A DNA stretch of 64,000 nucleotides, taken from positions 12,028,001 to 12,092,000 of the forward strand of contig OY292278.1 of assembly GCA_958496175.1 (NCBI GenBank), in the 5' to 3' direction. Under the pieces are notes generated by a model. The model did no database searches. It was not told where the DNA came from and saw only the letters and a list, made by a program, of their open reading frames with translations. Shown here in pieces: positions 11,199 through 22,200 of this stretch (the stretch's first letter is position 1; every line of letters starts with the position of its first letter). This DNA comes from Sisyra terminalis (lineage: Eukaryota > Arthropoda > Insecta > Neuroptera > Sisyridae). The translations under genes were made by a program, and so were the position numbers.

Positions 11199-14100
11199 AT
11201 GACGTGGAAAAAACCATTTCCCAATTTAGCACTATTATCATGTGGACTGCTAGTTTTAATTTATCTGCAATCAACTGCAGCGATTGCAGTTATGTCGGTG
11301 GACCTAGGAAGCGAATGGATGAAAGTTGGAATTGTTTCACCAGGAGTTCCAATGGAAATTGCTTTGAATAAGGAGTCCAAGAGGAAAACGGCGTCGATAA
11401 TTTCGTTTAGGGGGGATACACGTACGTTTGGAGAAGATGCCCAAACATTGGGTATACGATTTCCGAAAACTACCTATGGATACTTGATTGATCTACTGGG
11501 AAAAGATATTAATAATCCATTAGTGAAATTATTCCAACAACGGTAATTATTTGTAGAATTATATTTTAAAAACCAATTTATACGATAATACCTATGGATA
11601 AACTGATGTCTACCATAAAAGAATAATTATTCTACGATAGTGTTCGACTGAATCTAGTTTTTACAACCGAAACCGGCTTCAAACAATCTTTTAGTTTAAT
11701 TAAATTTTGAACAGGTTATCTAATGGTAAATTCATATCCAAGACCTTTCATTTAATCGATTACACCGGCACACAAAAAAAAAGTGCTCTGCACTTTTGAC
11801 CGGACCTACATAAATCTACTAAAAACGACTTATGGTCTACATAAACTTCGAATTTGTATTCAGCGGATCGAAAAACATGAAAATCATGCTCGGTTTAGTT
11901 CAAAAAAAAATTTATATCCCCAAAACTGCCGATTTTAACCATTTTTTTCGGCTTTTTAAAGTTTTCTCGAATTTTTGAGGGTGTACGGGTCAAACCGACC
12001 CCGGATTCGTGTTCAGGGGGTCAAAATACGTAGATTTATGTAGGTCCGGTCAAAAGTACAGAGCACTTTTTTTTTTGTGTGCCGGTGTTATTTCCAAAGA
12101 TTCAAGTTTGGCAAATTTTTCGTCGAAACAAAGGTCAATTAAACCCTATTTCCAAATCTAGGCATTAGTAAACTAACAAGAAAAGAAAAGCAAATTATTA
12201 CCTCCGAGAAAATTCCAAAATTTTGATTCCAATATATACTAATCAAAAAAATTCTAACGTCTGTTTATAAATTTTAATTTTTAAACCATTCCCCTTGTAT
12301 AATATTGTTTTTTTTTTCTTTTTAGATTTCCATATTACGATATAGAAGAAGATCCTGAACGGCATACTGTTGTATTTGTTCAAGATGAAAACACTAAACA
12401 TTCCATTGAAGAACTTGTCTCACAATTGTTGAATAAAGCCCGAGAATTTGCCGAACAATCGGCAGGACAAAAGATCAAAGAATGTGTTCTCACCGTTCCC
12501 GGTTATTTTAATCAGGCTGAACGAAAAGCATTGTTGCAGGCTGCACAATTAACCGGCTTAAAAGTTCTTCAGCTAATCAATGACTATTCTGCTGTGGCTT
12601 TGAACTATGGAATATTCCAGTATAAGAATTTCAATGAAACGGCCAAGTATGTGCTGTTTTACGATATGGGGGCAACGAAAACTACAGCGACTATCGTTAG
12701 TTACCAGACGGTTAAGTTGAAGGAACGAGGATTTGTTGAAACTCATCCCCAAGCGACGGTGGTTGGTGTAGGATATGACAGAACTTTGGGCGGTTTGGAG
12801 ATGCAAATTCGTTTGCGTGATTATTTAGCTAGGAAATTTAATGAAATGCAATTGACCAAAAATGATGTAACGAAAAATCTGCGATCTATGGCAAAATTAT
12901 TTAAAGAAGCCGGCCGCGTAAAGAATGTTCTCTCAGCCAATGCTGATCATTATGCGCAAATTGAAAATCTAATCGATGATAAAGATTTTCGATTGCAAGT
13001 AACCAGAGACCAGTTCGAAGAATTGTGTAAGGATATTTTTGAAAGAGTGGGAAACCCTGTGACAAAAGCATTGGAAATGGCAGGACTTTCAATTGATGTT
13101 ATCAGTCATGTAATATTAGTGGGGGCTGGAACTCGAGTTCCCAAAGTTCAGGAACAATTGCAGGCGGTTGTCAAAATGGAAATAAGCAAAAATCTTAACA
13201 CAGATGAAGCTGCAACAATGGGCGCCGTTTACAAGGCTGCTGATCTTTCTGCTGGTTTTAAAGTAAAGAAATTTATTTCCAAAGATGCTATTCTTTTCCC
13301 TATTCATGTTGTTTTCGACAAACAAAACACCGAGAATGAACAAAGTAAACAAATTCGTCGAACACTTTTTGGTTTGATGAATCCATATCCACAAAAGAAA
13401 ATAATTACATTTAATAAGCATCATAATGATTTTAAGTTTAGTGTAAATTATGCCGATTTAGATCATTTATCGATCGAAGATGTTTTAGCTATCGGCTCAT
13501 TGAATATCAGCGAAATTGAACTTTCAGGAGTTTCAGCCGCTATTGAAAAACATAAGTCAGATGATGCAGAATTTAAAGGAATAAAAGCACATTTCTTAAT
13601 GGATGATTCAGGAATTTTGAATCTATTAAATGTTGAATTAGTTGTCGAGAAGTTAGTGAAAGATGAAGACGAAAGTGCTTTTGCCAAATTAGGAAATACT
13701 ATTAGCAAATTGTTCCAAGCGACGCCTGATGAACCGGCTCCAGTAACCGAGAATGTTGAACCACCAAAGGAAGAAGTTAATAAAACAAAAGCGGAAGAAT
13801 CTGACCAACCATCAGTTGCAAAAAATGAAACAGCCAAAAATGAGACCAAAGAAGAAAAAGAAGCCAAACCCACAATGACTCAAATCAAAGAACCGATCGA
13901 AAGCAAGGAGAAATTATTAACAATTTTACCACTATCCAATGATCAGTTGGAAAAATCATCGACTAAAATTCATAAATTGAATGAGATCGATCGAGAACGA
14001 GTCGATCGAGAAACTGCTTTAAATAGTTTGGAAAGTTTTGTTATTGATACGCAAACCAAATTGGAAACTGACGAATTTATTGAAGCTGCCACCTCTGAAG

Positions 14101-14729
14101 AATCGGATAAAATAAAATCGACATGTAGTGAAATTTCTGAATGGTTATATGAAGAAGGAACTGATGCAACTGCAGATGTTTACAAAAAGAAATTAGCAGA
14201 AGTGCAAGCACTAAGTAAAGATTTGTATTTACGTGTGTACGAACACCGAGAAAGACCCGACATGTTAGGACATCTTAAACAACTACTGAACCATTCAGAA
14301 TCGTTTTTAGGAAACGCGAAAAATTTAACTGTCCCCGACAATAGTACACAAAGAATTTTCACCGAAGTAGAAATCAACAATTTGGAAACAATAATCAACG
14401 AAACAGTTAAATGGCGAGATGAGAAAGTATCTGCTCAAGAAAAACTAAAAAAATCGGAATCGGTTGTTTTAACAGTGAGGTCAATCCAAGATAAAATGAC
14501 ACTTCTCGATCGAGAAGTCAAATATTTAATAAATAAACTTAAAATATGGAAACCCCCAACTCCTAAGGTGAAACCAACGGCGGAGAGTAGCAAGACTGAT
14601 AATACTTCAAGCACAGATCCAGAAACGCCGCCAACACCGGAAGAAGAATCACCAGAGAAAACAGTGGAAGAAAACGAAAATGTTGAACATTCAGCAGAAC
14701 CGAATCCTGATGACCATGAAGAGTTATAG
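11199..14729 (+). CDS. HYOU1: HYOU1 / GRP170, ER-lumenal Hsp110-class chaperone
   Basis: Two exons, 11199-11542 and 12326-14729, join as CG|A and give 915 residues (the human protein has about 1000). The N-terminus is a signal peptide: basic MTWKK, then a hydrophobic run to about residue 30, followed by [17 protein letters not shown], the first ATPase loop of the family. Further landmarks are [79 protein letters not shown] and [15 protein letters not shown]. An acidic, Lys/Glu-rich insert with NET glycosylation sites follows near residues 540-600, then a helical C-terminal domain. The last residues are DDHEEL, a KDEL-like retrieval signal. HYOU1 is an ATP-dependent holdase and the nucleotide-exchange factor for BiP in the ER. 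The single intron contains a MITE-like inverted repeat. AATAAA occurs near 15186. Confidence 0.95.
11200..11207 (+). promoter_or_regulatory. UPRE-like TGACGTGG at the HYOU1 start codon
   Basis: TGACGTGG matches the unfolded-protein-response element bound by XBP1/ATF6, and HYOU1 is a known UPR target in animals. It overlaps the ATG and second codons, so the match may simply be coding sequence. Confidence 0.2.
11763..12088. mobile_element. MITE-like inverted repeat in the HYOU1 intron
   Basis: The arms 11763-11820 and 12029-12088 are inverse copies. The left begins ACACCGGCACACAAAA, contains TTTTGACCGGACC and ends CATAAATCTAC; the right ends TTTTGTGTGCCGGTGT. The 208-bp centre is non-coding. 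It makes up about 40% of the intron 11543-12325. Confidence 0.8.
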
Positions 14730-15489
14730 TTAATTTTCTAATTGAACTTTAAAAAATTAATTTAATTACATAGTTACGTTAATTTATTTAAATGTGAGTG
14801 TCACACCATTTATGTATTATTCACTTATGAGGGTTTAATACTAAGTCACACTTAAAACCTATTTATAAAATATTATTTCCGCGTTTGTAAGTGAATTCTA
14901 CAGAAAGGGCCATTCATTTCATTACGTAAGACACTTTCGAACAAAAAACAGGAATTTTCTTATTTTTCAATATCTTATAAGAAAAAAAACGGGCTTAAGA
15001 CCGCAAAATTTTACTTAAGTAATTTGTAAATGGCCCTTGAATAATTCACGCTGGATGTTAATTCTATTTCTTGTTACTCGATTCAGTTTCCAGCAACTTT
15101 TCTATGAATTTTTTTTAGTTTTTTATTTAGAAAATTCTTTCAAATTGTTATTGTAAAATTGACGAAAAATCAATATAAAATGATATAAATAAAATGTTGT
15201 TTTTTTTTTAATTATTTTCAGGGTAACTAAAAATTAATAAGCTCAGAAAGCTGTATAGAGTTAAAGAAATGGGAGATGTAAGTAGAGCGTATTAAAAGTT
15301 TATAGTTTAATTGGGATGTACTTATAAAAACCGATATCTAAAAAAAATAGTTTCCAGCTTAAGAAAACGATGTTTTTACCGTTTCATAATATCTATGACT
15401 TTTAATGAACCTAGAGTTAAAAAAAAAACTTAAATCGAGAAATATTTATATGGGAACTTCAATTAAACCATTGTTTTCTAAGTTATTTA
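14730..15489. other. Tail-to-tail spacer between HYOU1 and the C18orf21-like gene
   Basis: The spacer holds the 3' untranslated regions of both convergent genes, with an AATAAA for HYOU1 near 15186. I see no other gene or repeat. Confidence 0.5.
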
Positions 15490-16752
15490 TCATCGAAACA
15501 ATTCCATTAAATGTTGACTTTTACATAATGCTTTTTTAAGCTTTTTCCTTTCTGTACTTCTATCAATACTTAAAGTATCATTTTGAGGCACTTTTTCAGT
15601 CGAAATTTTCGTCGACTTAAGCTCCTTTTGTCCAGCTATAACCGCATTCACGTTCAATCCTGCAAATTTATTTTTGGCTTTTTGCTTTTTCTTCTTCGGT
15701 TTTACTGCTATAACTTCAGGTTTTGGTTCTTCGATACTTTTGGGTTGTATGCTTTTGACTCTTCTTCGTACAAGTTTTACTTTCACCTTGTTTTTACAAT
15801 GTTGGCAAATTTTTATCTGAAACATTTAATTGGTAGAATCTTCAGTTAATGTGCAAATATTTTGAATTATACTAGAACATTGGTAGGTTTAAGGTCTTTT
15901 TTTAAAAGTTTTTTTCTCTTTTGTGTTTTGATAATTCGATGTGTATTATTTTTATTATTCCATAAATTTCCACATTTTTGGCACAGGGTATGTTGACCGA
16001 ATTCACTTTCATCAAGAACAATGTTTGTATTACTTTGAACGTCCCAGCATTTTGTCCTGAAAAAAATATACTTTAAATACCATTATTTATACTTGTAATG
16101 CATTTAAAAATACAATGAGTAACTCTAATATACTGCAAAAAAATGAGCACACTCAACTATTCTTCTAGGTATGCTTGATGAAGTCAACAATTAGCGGTAA
16201 AATGTGGCAAATTAAAATTGAGTTCCAAAATATTTTTTGAAATCATTTAAATCAAAATATTCACAACATAAAATAGAAGTATTAGGGCTAGTGTAAATAG
16301 TGTCATCTATTAATGTTTTTTACAATATAAACTCTTGAAAAATACAAAGTTGAGTTGATCGTTGAATAAATTAAACGTTTCGAAATCAATTTATGACTTG
16401 TTGTTTTTCGATTATTGAAAAAGTTATCAATAAATGAGAAACAGTTCAAGTTATTGTTATTTACCGTCGCTTTATAAACAACAGTATTTAACGACTCTAG
16501 GGTTACTAAAAATCCGTAAATCGAGAAATATCGAAAATTTGCCCGATACGAGATTCGAACCCAACACCTACTAGTTTTGGAGAGGTCACCTTGACTACTC
16601 GGCCACCACTAGGCTAAATTAATTTATTTTGATTAGTAATAAGGTTTATAACGTTCTTACATATAATGAGTTCGAAGAACAGCATAAGCGGGGCTTTCAA
16701 TTAATGTTTTGAGGTTGGATGCTTTAGATAAGAAATCAATAACTTTGGCCAT
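15490..16752 (-). CDS. C18orf21 / RMP24-like protein (DUF4674), probable RNase MRP-associated
   Basis: Three exons, 16752-16661, 16056-15873 and 15816-15490, join in phase (AT|G, then a phase-0 join) and give 200 residues; the human protein has about 220. The N-terminus is a short helical segment ending ESPAYAVLRTHYM. Two CxxC pairs follow, CQKCGNLW near residue 55 and ICQHCKNKVKVKL near 95, probably one zinc site. Next comes a very basic KPKKKKQKAKNKF segment and a final KALCKSQHLMELFR. Order, spacing and basic tail match vertebrate C18orf21. That protein was recently proposed, as I recall, to be an RNase MRP subunit (RMP24); function here is by family only. The second intron is just 56 bp and the first contains a SINE. 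The start lies 444 bp from the UROS start on the other strand. Confidence 0.8.
16461..16613 (-). mobile_element. tRNA-derived SINE, copy A (most complete)
   Basis: Read on the minus strand it begins AGTGGTGGCCGAGTAGTCAA, an A-box-like tRNA 5' part, and then has GGGTTCGAATC, a good RNA polymerase III B box. A non-tRNA tail containing ACCCTAGAGTCG follows. The same body recurs at 30394, 34115, 41008 and 62580. It lies in intron 1 of the C18orf21-like gene. Confidence 0.8.
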
Positions 16753-17196
16753 TATATTTGTTAAATTATCATTTGTATTTATATTTCTACTGAAACAATT
16801 ATGCTAAATGTATATTTAGATTACTATCATCACATAATATGTAACATATTATTTAGAATAAACTTGTAAAACGTAATAAACGTATCTAATATGACGTTTC
16901 CAATGTTATCCTGTGTCCCATATCACCATAGAAACTGGTAATGGTATTGGCTGCAGTCCACTAATGAGTTAGTAACCTTTACGAGCGGAGTTATAATAAA
17001 GCAAAGATAGAATATTTCAATATACAACAATAGACAAGAACAAACAAAAGTTAGTATCAATCAAATGAACCGTAATATTTAAATGTCATTTTGACAGCAA
17101 TGAAATTTTAGAGACAGAATGTAGATAAGAAATTAATTAATTTTGACTTTTGTATTTAATTTATTTTAATTTGTAATTTAAAAAAGGTTGTAAAAA
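16753..17196. promoter_or_regulatory. Shared divergent promoter region, C18orf21-like / UROS
   Basis: 444 bp lie between two start codons pointing away from each other. The region is AT-rich, with no clear TATA box at the expected place and no repeat. Both 5' untranslated regions must lie here. Confidence 0.5.
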
Positions 17197-18366
17197 ATGA
17201 AAGTCATCGAAAAAGAAATCCTTTTGCTGAAATCCCAAGATGTGGAAACTCAAAAATCGGCAAAAAAATACGAATCAGTGTTAGAAGCAGAGAATTTTGC
17301 TGTAGAAATAATTAAAGTGATTGATTTTGAGTTCAAAAATTTATCGATTTTGAAGGAAGCATTGTTGAATCCTGACGAATATTCAGGTGGGATTTACGAT
17401 ATTTTTTAATTTTTTTGAAACCTCATTTTTAAAGTAGTCGCTTGTTAAAATATTCATTTATAATTCAATTAAATTGTATTTTTATCTATTGTTACATTTT
17501 CCGAGGTCTTTAGGTTTTTATGGATAAGAAGATACAATCTATTGATTACCAATTGATTGATTATAGAAAAATCGGGGTTGACACAAAAGTGATCGTAACT
17601 TTACAGTTACCTGACAAAAAAGTCATAAGTCTGGTTATTAAATCGAAACGATTTATGATATAAAATTTACTTTTTCCAGGAATAATTTTCACCAGTCCTC
17701 GATCAATTCAGGCGGCTAATTTAGCTAGAGAAGAGCACGACTTAAGCAAATGGAAAAACAAATTTAATTTTACTGTAGGCGAAACAAGTAAGAAATTGAT
17801 TGATGATTTGTTGCATATAGACTGTGCTGGCAGTGAATCAGGAAATGCAGCAAATCTTTCGAAACTAATTATAGACGGTAACATAATATAATTGCAAAAT
17901 TATTAGTTTCCCAACCAAAAATGTTTTTCCAGATAAAAATAAATTCGTAAAACCATTTCTATTTCCTTGTGGAAATTTAAAAAAAGATACTTTGCCTACA
18001 GAATTAGCGAAAGAAAATATTCATTTGAATTCAATAATTGTCTACGATACGATCCCCAATCCTGAATTAAACAATCTCATCAACAGATATACTAAAAATG
18101 GAACGGAAGTAGCCGAGTACTTCATTTATTTTAGCCCATCCGGAGTGAAGTTTACGAAGGAAATTTTAGAAAAGTTAAATTTAATAAGTCATATCAAGGT
18201 ATTACTAATTCAAAATTTAAAAGTAGCTAAAAAAAAGCAACTTATTTTACAGTTTGTTGCCATTGGACCCTCGACTGCGGAGGAAATCACTAAAAATAAT
18301 TGGCCATTATACAGCACTGCCGAAAAACCAATTCCAGAATATCTCCTAAAAGCTTTACAAAAATAA
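17197..18366 (+). CDS. UROS: Uroporphyrinogen-III synthase
   Basis: Four exons, 17197-17386, 17680-17877, 17933-18198 and 18253-18366, join in phase (G|GA, G|AT, phase 0) and give 255 residues; the human enzyme has 265. It opens with VIEKEILLLKSQ. The first domain has IDFEFKNL and, across the first join, YSGIIFTSPRSIQAANLA, the UROS substrate-cleft signature. Then come the hinge FTVGETSKKLIDD, the second domain with FPCGNLKKDTLP and IIVYDTIPNPEL, YFSPSGVKF, and the final FVAIGPSTAEEI. The enzyme cyclises hydroxymethylbilane to uroporphyrinogen III with inversion of ring D, in the cytosolic part of haem synthesis. The last two introns are 54-55 bp. There is no sign of damage. Confidence 0.95.
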
Positions 18367-19205
18367 TTTTTTATTTCCCTATGTTGAGTTTTATTATAAT
18401 TTTATTCACAAATTGTACAAATATGTCTTATATTGTAAATATAGTGCTTAGTCTACTTTAGTTGGTTTCTACATCTACGATTATCCCAAAAGAAAAAAAA
18501 TCTACTACTGTTATTACAAATACAAAAGAACAGAAAAAATTATTCAAACTAAAAAAATATACCTATATTAACTACCAAACTAAGTGGCAGTCATTATAAT
18601 ATATTGAATAAAACAAAATTTTGAGTAATAGAAAAAGAGAATATTAAATTATCAGTCTATTTTTCAAATAAAAATATCCAATCAATCGTCAAAACTAATT
18701 GTTAAGAGTTCTAAAAATCGATTATAAAATTTATAATTTTCAATTTATACATATGATTTCATAATCAATATTTAGAATACTTAATATTAATGAATATAAA
18801 AACAGAATAGTTTGATATTACAGTAATTTAGAAAGAAATTAAAATCTTTGATTCTATATTTAAAAGAATGTCTTTCATTTATTAATTTCATACGTATGGT
18901 AATTTTATACAAAATTATTATAATTATCACAGAGTATGTCTATATCGAAAAATAAATGCATGCCGAACGCGCATACAAATTGTTTGATATTTCATTGCAT
19001 CAAAAAATTCTTATAGTTCGAGAAGTAGCAGCGTTTTCGATAATTCATTTTAAGACAACTGGTTATATATGGCATTGTTTTTCTTATGATCTTTAAGATT
19101 GAAAGATCAGTCATCTTACAATGAAGTCTTTACCGCCGTAACTAGCTCTTAAACTATTTATACTATTTTTTTCGATAATCTGTATAGATTTTATTATAAT
19201 AATAG
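18367..19205. other. Tail-to-tail spacer between UROS and GPAT
   Basis: AT-rich 3' flanks. AATAAA for UROS is near 18606, and for GPAT on the minus strand near 19189-19194. No further gene was seen. Confidence 0.55.
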
Positions 19206-22200
19206 TTATGAGTTGAAAGTCGAATCCAAAGAAGTTTTATAACAATTTAACTTAGCTATAACTGGACTTAACGACTCAACATCATCGTAATTTGCCGATA
19301 AATAATAAATCCTTGTTTTGTCTTGTGTATGACTTTCAAGAACATTCAAATGGGCTAATAATTTTAAACAATTCTTGACGGTGTCGACTGATAAACTTTC
19401 ACCTGAAAATATTTTAGTATGAATTTTAATAAAATTATCTTCAAATTTACTTACAATAATATATCGTTTTTTCATCGATTTCCTTTCTAATTTCATTCAT
19501 TATCTCATTAATTAAATCCTTTTCGGTTAAAGATCGATCAATCAATTTTTCCATGTGGTTTGCACCGGCGGTATATGCCTCGATTAACGGTCTCAACATT
19601 CCACGCAAATAATGCAAATGACTAAATGTTTCACTATTTAAATTTAATTGCATATTAATTTTTGGTTGATAAATCTCCTCATCTGAATCATCGTTATTTT
19701 CAAAATTTTTAGCATACTGTCGACTCCTTTGCTCATTTTCTGTGTACAAAGTCTACGAAAAGCAAAATTAAAAAAAATCTTAACTAAATCACTTATTTTC
19801 TTCTTACCTCTTCTACAATTAATATTTCTTTCGTCTTAAAATTATCGATTTGATCAATTAGAATAGATTCCAAATTTCGGCAAGGTTTACAAAAAATGAA
19901 TTCATATTTTAAAATATCACATAATTCCAAGCATCGTTCAATTAAATCGTCTTGGCTCAATAATGAGCCAGTTTTAGGTAGAATTGTGAACAATGCTGTA
20001 CTGAGGACTGCGTCTAATACAAAATGAGCAATAAGTGTATTACTATAATAATTTAATTCATGAACGTTCGGCAAATCGCAGACGGGTTGAATCATATCCG
20101 GTTTTTCTCGTACAATTAAAGCCGATCCCAAAACGTCCAACTAAACAAAATATAAATTAAATTCAATAAAAAAATAATAACTTTGTTATATTTACAGCAT
20201 GATTAACAACATCTTTCGATTCACCAGTGAATCCAACATCTTTGTTACCCCAATCAAGTTCATTTCTCAATTGATCTAAAGCAACAACGAGATCATTTAA
20301 CGAAACTCCGTTTCTAAATTTATTAAGTAGTAAAAACGCTACGGCATTCGTAGACATTATAGAAGTCGATTGAACACAATCTGTAATTAAATTGAGATTA
20401 TTTTTGATAAAAGTACAATGCGAAAAATTTACCATAAATAACATGACAAGCAATACTGTCGACAAGTTTTCTATGCTTTTCTACAACAACGTCAGTTCCA
20501 TATAAACTAGCCGTGGACGGTTGTGAGACCAAATGCCTTGGTCTATCATCAAAAATTCCATTTGTTAATTCCCGCGTAGGAGATGGACTAGATGGTTCAC
20601 GGAACGTTTTCACCAATTCCTAAAAATATTATCAATTTCATGTAATAAACAATTAACGATTTTTGTAGCTAAATAGAATACGAGATTGTTCTATTCTGTC
20701 AAATTCTGCTTTATTCAGTTACCTTAATAGAAAACGGTTGATTAAAATCAATTCGCATCATTCCATAGTTGGAGTTGAGAACACTCCAAATAGCCTTCAT
20801 CGCCGAAGAAAAGGTTTCCATTTGTTTTGGTTGACCCAATTGCTCCCGAACGAAATTTCCGTCGACTAAACGTTCATAATTAATACTAACAGGGACTAGT
20901 AAAGCATCTTCGACAGTTCCGTCCATGTAAGCATCGACGATAACACTTAATACACCACCTAAAGAAAAAAATAATACTCTTAAATTAATTGCCTATTGTA
21001 ATACTGACGAAATATTATGAAAGAACTAGTTATATCTTCCACTTAATATGCGTGAAAAATAAGCACAACTTTATACGTTTCAGAATATCTAAACCAGGTT
21101 CATAATGGGGGCTGACGAGGGTGGTATTGATCCACAATTGGTACTTAAATGGTCTTAAAAGATAGGCAATGGTTAGAAAGATACATAAGGAGAAGTGGTG
21201 CTTTTATCCAAAGAAGACTAGAGGTGTATCAAAAGTTGGGAATTTAGGGGCCAGATCAGGGGTTCTTATCCTTTTTATTAGTCAGGACTCCCTTGAATTT
21301 GAAAATAAGATTTCGCATATAATTAAAATGCACTCCAGGTTAAAAACCAAGGGTTCAGAGCTATTTAAAGGATCATTTTTAGCCCCTCCCCCACCAAAAA
21401 GAAAAACTAAATAATTATGAGTTCCAACCATTTTTTGAAACCTCTTAAAGACAGCGATTTCATCATTTTAAAAAGTGAAATATTTTTATGATTTTTGTAT
21501 ACTATAAAATTTGATCTTTATAATTATTGTTACCTTTTGGCATGCATGGTTTGCCCGTCCGTGTGCGACCTCCTTCAATGAAAAATTCAATATTATGACC
21601 AGCTTGCAAAGCTTTCATCATATAGTTATGTAGTACGCCTCTATAAACTATATCTTTACGACCAAGGACTGGATCTATTCGTCGTTTTATGTAAAAAGCT
21701 CCTAAACCTCGAAGCAAAGATCTTAAATAAAAAAAAAAAAACATTTAAAATCATATATTTTATAAAAATCTTGATCTGCTTACCCAAAGAATGGAATTCG
21801 TAAATTATCACCAGCAGCGACCAGTGGTGCGCGGATATTATTTGTAACCAACACAAACGATATTAAAATATAATCCAAATGAGATCGATGTAATGGTAAA
21901 AAAATTAAAGGAACTCCCGATTCGGCTGCCTTCTTCAACATCTCAACTTGTTGTGGATGAGTCGCAACAGAACTCAAAAAACACGGCATCAACTTATAGA
22001 GTACCCAAGCGGTTAATCTATGAACGAATTGTTTGTAAGAAATGAATATTAAAAAATATTCCCAGTTTAGTTTACTTCATTAAAAAATCAGATAAAGTCG
22101 ATCGCATATCAAATAAAATCTTCTTAGCTCGTTCTTCATTCTTCTTAAAGATTCGTTGATAAAAACTCTCATCACCGTCTTTCTCCAATTCTTGACAATC

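Noticed and set aside
16561..16610. tRNA gene suggested by a good B box
   Set aside because: The cloverleaf does not close and the same sequence recurs with a common tail, so it is a SINE.
21169..21414. 81-codon plus-strand open frame in a GPAT intron
   Set aside because: No domain, intronic position and no upstream promoter or splice logic.
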